From: Paramuribaculum sp.
GTDB lineage: Bacteria > Bacteroidota > Bacteroidia > Bacteroidales > Muribaculaceae
Length of the DNA stretch: 12,979 nucleotides
NCBI GenBank assembly: GCA_029062075.1
Contig: JAIDQW010000158.1
Coordinates: forward strand, 1-12,979
Direction: 5' to 3'
This document shows, one piece after another, positions 1-5,769 of this stretch; the first letter of the stretch is position 1; each line of letters starts with the position of its first letter. The position numbers and the translations under genes were made by a program. The notes beneath the pieces were generated by a model. The model was not told where the DNA came from. It saw only the letters and a program-made list of their open reading frames with translations, and searched no databases.

Positions 1-1
1 A

Positions 2-133
2 CTTCCGGGTGTAAGAATCGGCTATGGAGCAATTGCGGGTGCCCGGAGCGTGGTGCCCCATGACATTCCTACTATGACAATAGTTGCAGGCAATCCCGCA
101 AGAATAATGAAGAAAATCGAAGTCAAGGAATAA
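2..133 (+). CDS. Hexapeptide-repeat acetyltransferase, C-terminal end (partial)
   Basis: The open frame entering from the left edge ends at a TAA and encodes about 43 residues. It reads as the last coils and tail of a left-handed beta-helix acyltransferase: LPGVRIGYGAIAGARSVV followed by PHDIPTMTIVAGNPAR and a basic end. The G-x-x-I-G-x-G-x-x-x-G spacing and the VAGNPAR motif are hallmarks of acetyl-CoA-dependent O-/N-acetyltransferases of the LacA/CatB/Vat type. These act as trimers on sugars or small xenobiotics in the cytoplasm. The substrate cannot be judged because the catalytic His and most of the helix lie outside the window. Its stop is 2 bases before the flavodoxin start, so the two are probably in one operon. 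The family call is strong and the exact function is unknown. Confidence 0.85.
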   Translation, partial: LPGVRIGYGAIAGARSVVPHDIPTMTIVAGNPARIMKKIEVKE

Positions 134-135
134 TT

Positions 136-855
136 ATGAAAAGAATTTTTTTATCGCTCATCCTGATAGCATCTGTACTCGCTGTCCAGGCAAAAACACT
201 TGTTGTTTATTACAGCTACACCAACAACGTACACAAAATCGTTACCGAGCTTAGCAAGCAGATAGAAGCGGATATAGTTCGGATAGAACCTGCAGAAAAG
301 GGACTTGACTATGCGGCAAACAACTATGCCTTAGGGAGTGCTTTGATTTCCGGCATCCGCAACAATCCCAACAATGCCGCATCCTATCCGGCGATTGATC
401 CGGTGAATGTCAACCTTGCTGAATATGATTGCATTATTATATGTGCTCCATTGTGGTGGAGCAATATGGCAGCTCCTTTGCAGACATATCTTTTCCATAA
501 CGGTGCTGCAATGGCAGGTAAGAAAATAGGTCTTATCGTGTCAAGTGCGAGCAGTGGAATCAGTGGTGTTGAGGCGGATGCCAAGCGTCTTATTCCTGAT
601 GGCGATTTTATTTATCCAAGCCTGTGGATACGGTCTTCTCAGACAGGCACCGCTGCTTCCATGATATCTCAGTGGCTGAAAAACATAGGATATGAAGCAA
701 TGGCAGGTGTCGAGGATATTCAGGCAGACCAAAATATCATAAAATATACCATTTTCTCGGTTTCCGGAGCAATTGTGGCAAAAGATGCGTTATCAATGCA
801 GAACCTTAAAAAAGGTTTGTATGTGGTAAACGGAAAGAAAATCTGTATAAAATAA
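136..855 (+). CDS. Exported flavodoxin (Flavodoxin_4-like) with T9SS-type C-terminal tail
   Basis: The 239-residue product has three parts. Residues 1-19 are a signal peptide: basic MKR, a hydrophobic stretch, and VQA just before a predicted signal peptidase I cut. No lipobox Cys is present. Residues 20 to about 186 form a flavodoxin fold of the group usually encoded beside aldo/keto reductases. It begins TLVVYYSYTNN (FMN phosphate loop, about residues 27-31), has APLWWSNMAAPLQ at 104-116, where an aromatic residue normally packs on the flavin, and a third loop SSASSGISG at 136-144. Residues about 191-239 resemble the short C-terminal sorting tails of Bacteroidales secreted proteins: IFSVSGAIVAKD, then LKKGLYVVNGKK and a final ICIK. 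The canonical YPNP start of such domains is absent. Family members bind FMN and transfer electrons; the electron donor is unknown. The gene sits 2 bases after the acetyltransferase and 7 bases before the reductase fragment. The flavodoxin call is strong, export is likely, and T9SS sorting is inferred from the tail. Confidence 0.87.
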   Translation: MKRIFLSLILIASVLAVQAKTLVVYYSYTNNVHKIVTELSKQIEADIVRIEPAEKGLDYAANNYALGSALISGIRNNPNNAASYPAIDPVNVNLAEYDCIIICAPLWWSNMAAPLQTYLFHNGAAMAGKKIGLIVSSASSGISGVEADAKRLIPDGDFIYPSLWIRSSQTGTAASMISQWLKNIGYEAMAGVEDIQADQNIIKYTIFSVSGAIVAKDALSMQNLKKGLYVVNGKKICIK

Positions 856-862
856 TATCAAA

Positions 863-1138
863 ATGAAAACATTACCTTCAATAGCATTAGGAACATGGTC
901 GTGGGGTGCAGGAATGGCAGGTGGCGAACAGGTATTCGGTAATCACACTGATGCTGAAAGTCTGAAATCTGTATTCGAAGCCGCTTATAAAGCCGGTCTT
1001 ACGCTGTGGGATACCGCAACAGTGTATGGTATGGGTGCTTCCGAGGATATTCTCGGAGGATTCATTAAGGACTATCCTCGTGAAGATTTCATTATCTCTA
1101 CAAAGTTCACACCGCAAATTGTTTATTTTTTCAGGTAA
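863..1138 (+). pseudogene. Aldo/keto reductase, N-terminal fragment
   Basis: The 91-residue frame starts like a complete aldo/keto reductase: LGTWSWGAG, then TLWDTATVYGMGASEDILGGF, then FIISTKFTP. The NADPH-dependent reductase fold normally needs about 300 residues. Of the Asp-Tyr-Lys-His catalytic tetrad, Asp50, Tyr55 and Lys81 are visible; the His and the rest of the barrel are missing. Recognisable homology stops near Ile86 (about base 1120). The last five residues, VYFFR, look unrelated, and a TAA follows. No remaining reductase sequence appears in any frame before the next gene at 1214. The start is only 7 bases after the flavodoxin stop, matching the common flavodoxin-reductase pairing. 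The fragment is most likely inactive. The truncation could be a real deletion or insertion junction, or an assembly join; the sequence alone cannot separate these. Confidence 0.85.
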
Positions 1139-1176
1139 TAGCGGATGAATGTGTTCTGTAGATAGTCGCTATTTTT
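1137..1176 (+). terminator. Possible intrinsic terminator after the reductase fragment
   Basis: An exact 7-bp inverted repeat, AATAGCG at 1137-1143 and CGCTATT at 1167-1173, encloses a 23-base loop. The second arm runs into a T tract (1172-1176). The arrangement fits a weak rho-independent terminator between the broken reductase and the next promoter. The long loop and short stem make this uncertain. Confidence 0.35.
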
Positions 1177-1179
1177 ATA

Positions 1180-1187
1180 TAACTTTG
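1180..1187 (+). promoter_or_regulatory. Bacteroidetes-type -7 promoter element for the DUF3737 operon
   Basis: TAACTTTG matches the Bacteroidetes primary sigma factor -7 consensus TAnnTTTG. It lies 26 bases before the ATG at 1214, giving a leader of roughly 20 bases. The -33 element is poor: only TTCTG near 1154-1158, with no clean TTG at 19-base spacing. The same core followed by CA (TAACTTTGCA) occurs in the nadA promoter of this window. Confidence 0.6.
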
Positions 1188-1213
1188 CATTACTAACTCA
1201 ATAAAATATTTTT

Positions 1214-2056
1214 ATGACAACTATAAAAGATAAAGAATTTGAGGGTGAACGCCCTTTATTTGCACAACATGACATTCGTCTTGAAAACGTTACTATTCAT
1301 GCGGGGGAGTCAGCTCTTAAAGAGTGTTCCAATATAGAGGCTGTAAACTGCCGCTTCGAGGGTAAATATCCTTTCTGGCATGTTGACGGTTTCAAAGTAA
1401 CTGACTGTATCTTTACCGAAGGTGCACGTGCGGCCCTTTGGTATTCACATAATCTTGAAATGAAATCCACTCTGGTTGAGGCTCCTAAAATGTTTCGTGA
1501 CATGAGCGGCATCAGACTCAAGGATGTGAAGATACCCAACGCTCAGGAAACTTTGTGGCACTGCACCGGCATTGAGGCTGAAAATGTGAGTGTGGAGCAC
1601 GCCGATTATATATTCATGCATTGCGCTGATATAAACCTCAAAAATTGGCGTCAGCAGGGCAACTATTCTTTCCAGTACTGCCGCAATGTAGAGATTCACA
1701 ATGCCGTTATCGATTCAAAGGATGCTTTCTGGAATACAGATGGTGTGACTGTTTACGACACCGAGCTTACCGGCGAGTATCTCGGATGGTATTCAAATAA
1801 CCTGCGTCTTGTAAGATGCAAGATTTCAGGCACTCAGCCTTTGTGCTACTGCAAAAATCTTGTTCTTGAGGACTGTACTTTCGATCCTGATTCAGATCTT
1901 GCCTTTGAAGAGAGCTGCGTGGATGCCACGGTGAACAGTGTTATAACCAGTGTTAAGAATCCCACAAGTGGCATTATCCGCGCTAAAGGCTACGGTGAGA
2001 TAATCATAGATGAGAATATCAAAGCTCCCGCCGACTGCAAAATCGAAACTATATGA
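1214..2056 (+). CDS. DUF3737 family protein, predicted right-handed beta-helix
   Basis: The 280-residue protein matches my recollection of DUF3737, a family without an established function. The sequence shows a run of about nine rungs, each 19-21 residues long, sharing an aromatic/Trp position, a Cys/Ser/Asn two residues later and then Asn/Asp plus an aliphatic residue. Examples are YPFWHVDGFKVTDCIF, ALWYSHNLEM, TLWHCTGIEAENV, IFMHCADINLKN, SFQYCRNVEIHN, AFWNTDGVTVYD, LGWYSNNLRLVRC and PLCYCKNLVLEDC, covering about residues 50-230. This regularity implies a parallel beta-helix like those of pectate lyases and pentapeptide-type solenoids. No signal peptide or membrane segment is visible, so it should be cytoplasmic. 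The stop overlaps the next start by ATGA (2053-2056), implying translational coupling to the PLP enzyme. The start is supported by the promoter 26 bases upstream and the family-like MTTIKDKEFEGERPLF opening. No enzymatic role can be assigned. Confidence 0.88.
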   Translation: MTTIKDKEFEGERPLFAQHDIRLENVTIHAGESALKECSNIEAVNCRFEGKYPFWHVDGFKVTDCIFTEGARAALWYSHNLEMKSTLVEAPKMFRDMSGIRLKDVKIPNAQETLWHCTGIEAENVSVEHADYIFMHCADINLKNWRQQGNYSFQYCRNVEIHNAVIDSKDAFWNTDGVTVYDTELTGEYLGWYSNNLRLVRCKISGTQPLCYCKNLVLEDCTFDPDSDLAFEESCVDATVNSVITSVKNPTSGIIRAKGYGEIIIDENIKAPADCKIETI

Positions 2057-3216
2057 GCTATTTTGATGAGGCTCCCGTGCGCCGCGGCACCGGCAGTTAC
2101 AAATGGGACGATACCGATGATGCGGATGTGATACCCATCTGGGTTGCGGATATGGATTTCCGCACCGCCCCGGTAGTGATAGATGCCCTGCGCCGAAGAG
2201 TGGAGCACGGGGTGTTCGGCTATACGCTTGTTGGTGACGATTACTATAAATCACTTACAGACTGGTTTGCCAACCGGCATGGCTATCATTTCGATGCAAC
2301 TCAGGTTATATACACCTCCGGAGTTGTGCCGGCACTGTCTGCCATTATCAAAGCTCTCGCTCCCGCCGGCAGCGGGGTGATAGTGCAAACCCCTGTGTAT
2401 AACTGCTTTTTCTCCTCTATCCGCAATAACGGCTGCAAAATAATCGAGGCACCGCTACAAAGAGTGGATATTGATTCCCATTCGTTTACCTACCGCATGG
2501 ATTTCGAGGCTCTTGAACAAGCATGCTCTCAACCGGACACTGTCCTGATGCTGCTATGCAATCCTCACAATCCAGCCGGCAGATGCTGGAATGATGAGGA
2601 ACTTGAAAAAGTGAGAGATATTTGCAAGGCACACGGTGTTAGAGTTATAAGCGATGAAATACATTGTGAACTCACTATGCCCGGATTCCGCTATGTGCCT
2701 TACGGAAGCATAGACAGTGATGCAGTGGTGTGTCTTTCGCCATCCAAAGCTTTCAATACCGCAGGGCTTCAGATAGCCAATATAGTGTGTCCCGATTCAA
2801 ATGTAAAAGAAGCTGTCAATAAAGCCATCAATATAAATGAGGTATGTGATGTGAATCCATTCGGACCGGAAGCACTCAAAGCCTCATATTCTCCTGAAGG
2901 TGAAAAATGGCTTGAATCACTCAAAGAATATTTGTGGGAGAACTGGCTCTACACGCGCGATACACTTGCAAAGCGTTTGCCCGGGTGTCCGGTAACAGTA
3001 CTGGAAGCCACATATCTTCCGTGGGTGGATGTAAAATCAACAGGCATAGAATCGCACACTCTTGAAGAAATTCTTAAAAAAGAGGCTAAAGTGTGGGTTA
3101 ATGCCGGAGATATGTATGGCAAGGAGGGATTTATCCGGCTTAACATAGCGTGTCCGCGTCACACACTTGCCGAAGCTCTTGACCGTTTGTGCAGTTATAT
3201 AGAAAAAATAAGGTAA
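2053..3216 (+). CDS. MalY/PatB-type PLP-dependent aminotransferase / cystathionine beta-lyase
   Basis: The 387-residue protein belongs to fold-type I PLP enzymes of the MalY/PatB subgroup. These cleave C-S bonds of cystathionine, cysteine or S-conjugates to pyruvate, ammonia and a thiol; some members are annotated as aminotransferases. Visible landmarks are IPIWVADMDF (28-36), typical of this subgroup, FGYT near 55-58, the NPHNPAGR motif (170-177) with the cofactor-contacting Asn, SDEIHCEL (200-207) with Asp201 for the pyridine nitrogen, SPSKAFNTAGLQ (229-240) with Schiff-base Lys232, and Arg362 in GFIRLN for the substrate carboxylate. All key residues are present and the length is normal. 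It is cytoplasmic. The start overlaps the DUF3737 stop, and the stop is followed after one base by the MATE gene, so the three are probably co-expressed. The family call is firm, but beta-lyase versus aminotransferase activity cannot be decided from sequence. Confidence 0.93.
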   Translation: MSYFDEAPVRRGTGSYKWDDTDDADVIPIWVADMDFRTAPVVIDALRRRVEHGVFGYTLVGDDYYKSLTDWFANRHGYHFDATQVIYTSGVVPALSAIIKALAPAGSGVIVQTPVYNCFFSSIRNNGCKIIEAPLQRVDIDSHSFTYRMDFEALEQACSQPDTVLMLLCNPHNPAGRCWNDEELEKVRDICKAHGVRVISDEIHCELTMPGFRYVPYGSIDSDAVVCLSPSKAFNTAGLQIANIVCPDSNVKEAVNKAININEVCDVNPFGPEALKASYSPEGEKWLESLKEYLWENWLYTRDTLAKRLPGCPVTVLEATYLPWVDVKSTGIESHTLEEILKKEAKVWVNAGDMYGKEGFIRLNIACPRHTLAEALDRLCSYIEKIR

Positions 3217-3217
3217 A

Positions 3218-4690
3218 TTGATAGCACTCATTCAATCCGGAAAGACTCTGAGCCTCAGACAGAAGATTGTTCTGACGGCTAAACTGTCGTTTCCCGCCAT
3301 TATGGCACAGCTGTCGAGCATTCTCATGCAATATATCGATGCCGCTATGGTGGGACGCCTCGGTGCCGATGACAGTGCAGCCGTTGGTCTTGTGTCAACC
3401 AGCCTGTGGCTTTTCTGGGGACTATGCTCTGCCGCCACTGTCGGTTTTTCAGTTCAGGTGGCGCACAGAGTAGGGGCGAGTGATTATTCAACCGCCAGAG
3501 CAGTATTGCGCCAGGGAATAGTTGCAAGCACCTGTTTCGGCATCATTATGGCTGTTATAGGCATGGCTATATCGCCATTTTTGCCTTACTGGCTCGGTGG
3601 CGAAGGCTATGTTGCTTCTAAATCAACCGTTTACTTTTTTGTTTTTGTTGCAGCTCTGCCCATACTTACGCTCAATTATCTCGGCTGCGCCATTCTCAGG
3701 GCATCCGGAAATATGAAAGTGCCCGGAGGACTGAATATAATAATGTGTGTGCTGGATGTCATATTCAATTACTTCCTTATTTTTCCAGGTCGCTCCATAA
3801 GCATTTTCGGAGCGGACATATATGTTCCCGGAGCAGGATTAGGGGTTCTCGGAGCAGCCTTCGGCACCGTTGCTGCCGAGTGCGTATGTGCGGCGGCGGT
3901 GATGTACTATCTGTGCCGCCGTGAAAAAGGAATGTGCATATCCGGTTCCAGATGCGATTACCCTGTAAATAATTCATGGCGTAACTTTATTCCTACAAAG
4001 CGAGTGCTATCCAATGCCCTTAAAGTTTCGGCTCCCATGACCCTTGAACACGGGGTTATATGCGGTGCGCAGATTATGGTCACTATAATAGTGGCACCCC
4101 TCGGAGTAGCCGCCATTGCCGCCAATTCCTTTGCAGTCACTGCCGAAGCCCTCTGTTATATGCCCGGTTACGGCATAGGCGATGCGGCTACCACTCTTAC
4201 CGGTCAGAGCTATGGTGCAGGCAGAAAAGATCTTGCAAAGAGCTTCGGCTATATAACCGTGTGCTCAGGTATGGTGATAATGACCCTTATGGGTGTAATA
4301 ATGTGGATAGCGGCTCCGGTGCTGATGGATTTATTTACCCCTGTAAAGGAGATAGCGCATCTCGGCTCTCACGCACTGCGCATAGAGGCATGGGCGGAAC
4401 CGATGTTTGCAGCCTCGATAGTGGCTTACGGAGCAATGATAGGAGTGGGTGACACCATTTTGCCGGCAATAATGAATTTCGGCAGTATATGGCTTGTGAG
4501 AATTCCTCTTGCCGCCATTCTCGCACCAACCATGGGACTTGCCGGAGTGTGGACAGCCATGTGTATAGAACTCACCTTCAGAGGTGCCATATTCCTGTGG
4601 CGTCTTGTAAAAGGCTCATGGCTCAAACATGGACTCAAAACAGAAGCTATAGAAGAAATTGCACCTCCACAACCTGATCCTTACGTATAA
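3218..4690 (+). CDS. MATE family multidrug/metabolite efflux transporter
   Basis: The 490-residue protein is strongly hydrophobic, with about twelve transmembrane segments in two halves, as in MATE (NorM/DinF-like) antiporters. These export organic cations or metabolites using Na+ or H+ gradients across the inner membrane. Family traits include LSFPAIMAQLSSILMQYIDAAMVGRLG near the start, the loop RASGNMKVPGGLNIIMCVLDVIFNYFLIF, and, in the second half, ANSFAVTAEALCYMPGYGIGDAATTLTGQSYGAG. The frame is closed by a TAA at 3209-3211, and the only start-like codon before the first membrane helix is TTG at 3218, preceded by AGG at 3211-3213. The first in-frame ATG (residue 29) would cut into the first helix, so TTG is preferred. 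The gap to the PLP-enzyme stop is one base. The substrate is unknown; a product or toxic amine/thiol related to the neighbouring lyase is possible but unproven. Confidence 0.92.
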   Translation: MIALIQSGKTLSLRQKIVLTAKLSFPAIMAQLSSILMQYIDAAMVGRLGADDSAAVGLVSTSLWLFWGLCSAATVGFSVQVAHRVGASDYSTARAVLRQGIVASTCFGIIMAVIGMAISPFLPYWLGGEGYVASKSTVYFFVFVAALPILTLNYLGCAILRASGNMKVPGGLNIIMCVLDVIFNYFLIFPGRSISIFGADIYVPGAGLGVLGAAFGTVAAECVCAAAVMYYLCRREKGMCISGSRCDYPVNNSWRNFIPTKRVLSNALKVSAPMTLEHGVICGAQIMVTIIVAPLGVAAIAANSFAVTAEALCYMPGYGIGDAATTLTGQSYGAGRKDLAKSFGYITVCSGMVIMTLMGVIMWIAAPVLMDLFTPVKEIAHLGSHALRIEAWAEPMFAASIVAYGAMIGVGDTILPAIMNFGSIWLVRIPLAAILAPTMGLAGVWTAMCIELTFRGAIFLWRLVKGSWLKHGLKTEAIEEIAPPQPDPYV

Positions 4691-4708
4691 TAAAAATAAA
4701 AAATACTC

Positions 4709-5362
4709 ATGAAAATAGTAAATTTTGATGAAACACCTTCGCTGGTAAGCCAATACATGGCAGAGCTGCGTGATGTCAAAGTGCAGAAAGATATGATGCG
4801 TTTCCGCCGCAATCTTGAAAGAATAGGTCAGATAATGGCTTACGAAATAAGCAAGGAACTACGCTATAAAAAAACAGAAGTCATTACCCCACTTGCGGCA
4901 GCGCAATGCGACACCATAGATGAAAATATCGTTCTTGCCACTATTTTCCGTGCCGGTGTACCCTTTCATCAGGGATTCCTCTCTTACTTCGACAACGCGC
5001 AGAACGCATTTGTGTCAGCTTACAGAAAATATCGTGAAAAAGAAAATTTCGACATATTCATAGAATACATTGCCTCACCCAAACTCGACGGCAAAACACT
5101 TATCATTGCCGACCCTATGCTCGCAACAGGATCATCTATGGAACTGAGCTACAAGGCTCTCCTTACAAAAGGCACCCCTGCAAGCATACATGTTGCATCT
5201 GTGATAGCTTCCACAAAAGCAGTCGAGTATATAAAATCCACTTTTCCTGAAGATAAAACCACACTGTGGCTCGGCGCTGTTGACAATGAAATAAATGCCC
5301 ACTCTTATATAGTTCCCGGACTCGGAGATGCCGGTGACCTTGCCTACGGAGTGAAGGAATAA
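4709..5362 (+). CDS. upp: Uracil phosphoribosyltransferase
   Basis: The enzyme converts uracil and PRPP to UMP and pyrophosphate for pyrimidine salvage in the cytoplasm. The 217-residue length fits the family. The PRPP-binding loop is clear: LIIADPMLATGSSM at 131-144, with adjacent Asp135 and the TGSS phosphate loop. FRAGVPFHQG at 80-89 and the C-terminal uracil-recognition segment YIVPGLGDAGDLAYG at 200-214 are diagnostic of UPRTases rather than other phosphoribosyltransferases. The gene follows the MATE stop by 18 AT-rich bases with no promoter seen, so it probably shares the upstream transcript, although pyrimidine salvage has no obvious link to those genes. A hairpin terminator lies 115 bases after its stop. 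There is no uracil permease or regulator in the window. Confidence 0.96.
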   Translation: MKIVNFDETPSLVSQYMAELRDVKVQKDMMRFRRNLERIGQIMAYEISKELRYKKTEVITPLAAAQCDTIDENIVLATIFRAGVPFHQGFLSYFDNAQNAFVSAYRKYREKENFDIFIEYIASPKLDGKTLIIADPMLATGSSMELSYKALLTKGTPASIHVASVIASTKAVEYIKSTFPEDKTTLWLGAVDNEINAHSYIVPGLGDAGDLAYGVKE

Positions 5363-5364
5363 CA

Positions 5365-5388
5365 ATGTTGATAACTATGTTTATAACC
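5365..5388 (+). repeat. Tandem 12-bp repeat, motif ATGTTKATAAC
   Basis: Two adjacent copies, ATGTTGATAACT at 5365-5376 and ATGTTTATAACC at 5377-5388, agree at 10 of 12 positions. They start 2 bases after the upp stop. A third direct copy of the motif lies at 5620-5630 and an inverted copy at 5564-5574. They may be protein-binding sites or chance AT-rich similarity. Confidence 0.5.
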
Positions 5389-5436
5389 TTAAAAAACTTT
5401 ACAGCACTTTTTAATAACAATATTTTGAAAATTCAT

Positions 5437-5466
5437 CAAATCTATCATACATACCTCTCCACACAA
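5437..5466 (-). promoter_or_regulatory. Possible antisense promoter pointing into upp
   Basis: On the minus strand an ATTG/TTG element (complement of 5464-5466) is followed after exactly 19 bases by TAGATTTG (complement of 5437-5444). This matches the Bacteroidetes TTG-N19-TAnnTTTG layout as well as the nadA promoter does. No minus-strand gene is present downstream, so it would make an RNA antisense to the 3' end of upp. It could be a chance match in AT-rich DNA. Confidence 0.25.
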
Positions 5467-5477
5467 TATCAAAATAA

Positions 5478-5516
5478 GTTGGCAATCGTTTATAAAACGG
5501 TTGTCAACCGCTTTTT
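5478..5516 (+). terminator. Rho-independent terminator of the DUF3737-upp operon
   Basis: The arms at 5478-5491 and 5495-5508 form a 14-bp stem with a 3-base ATA loop, followed by CGC and TTTTT (5512-5516). In + strand RNA all 14 pairs form, two of them as G-U wobbles (5482/5504 and 5486/5500). In minus-strand RNA those two positions become A-C mismatches. The strand-specific pairing and the T tract support a terminator acting on + strand transcription after upp. It ends 14 bases before the next promoter element. Confidence 0.75.
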
Positions 5517-5529
5517 AGCAGGTTATTAA

Positions 5530-5560
5530 ATTGCTATACCAACTAAAGTTACTAACTTTG
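5530..5560 (+). promoter_or_regulatory. Bacteroidetes-type promoter for the nadA-leuS-rdgB-porZ genes
   Basis: ATTG at 5530-5533 and TAACTTTG at 5553-5560 are separated by exactly 19 bases, matching the known Bacteroidetes -33 TTTG / -7 TAnnTTTG arrangement. Transcription should start about 7 bases further on, near 5567, leaving a leader of about 200 bases before nadA. Its place directly after the terminator supports the call. Confidence 0.72.
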
Positions 5561-5563
5561 CAG

Positions 5564-5630
5564 ATTATAAACATAGTGTAGATAAGTAAACTAATCATAC
5601 TGTTGCTCAGATTTTTATGATGTTTATAAT
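5564..5630. repeat. 11-bp perfect inverted repeat in the nadA leader
   Basis: ATTATAAACAT at 5564-5574 and ATGTTTATAAT at 5620-5630 are exact reverse complements separated by 45 bases. The left arm covers the predicted transcription start, so the full stem would not be present in the RNA. A DNA-level operator or looping site is therefore more plausible than an RNA hairpin. Both arms carry the motif of the tandem repeat at 5365-5388. Confidence 0.5.
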
Positions 5631-5699
5631 ATGAATATAAAGCCGGATGGAAGCTCAATAACCTTAAATTGCAAGAAAATTGCCGAAAAGTTATCATAG
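5617..5699 (+). other. Two tiny overlapping reading frames in the nadA leader
   Basis: A 5-codon frame (5617-5634, MMFII) overlaps by ATGA a 22-codon frame (5631-5699, MNIKPDGSSITLNCKKIAEKLS is its full product, split here as MNIKPDGSSITL and NCKKIAEKLS). The frames lie 70 bases or more before nadA in the predicted leader. They have no recognised homology and no enrichment for a codon that would suggest classical attenuation. They may be leader peptides but could easily be chance. Confidence 0.15.
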
Positions 5700-5769
5700 T
5701 TACTTACATCCATTATTATTCATCATAGAAAAAGATTTTTTTAAAATTTTAATTCATAAATAATATAAT

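Larger units (their letters stand above)
5363..5769. other. 407-base regulatory intergenic region between upp and nadA
   Basis: This AT-rich stretch holds no recognisable protein or RNA gene. From left to right it contains a tandem 12-mer just after upp, a possible antisense promoter, a strong hairpin terminator, a well-spaced Bacteroidetes promoter and a leader of about 200 bases before nadA. The leader has an inverted repeat and two tiny reading frames. No known riboswitch class was recognised in it. Confidence 0.8.

Noticed and set aside
444..463. 7-bp hairpin TGCTCCA/TGGAGCA in the flavodoxin gene
   Set aside because: It falls on the codons of the conserved APLWWSN motif, so the protein sequence explains it.
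1892..2254. A 120-codon minus-strand frame across the DUF3737/PLP-enzyme junction
   Set aside because: The junction is an ATGA overlap of two good genes; the antisense frame has no domain or promoter.
4060..4452. A 130-codon + strand frame in another phase within the MATE gene
   Set aside because: It is Arg/Ser/Cys/Tyr-rich, typical of an out-of-phase reading, and the MATE frame is continuous with clear membrane segments.
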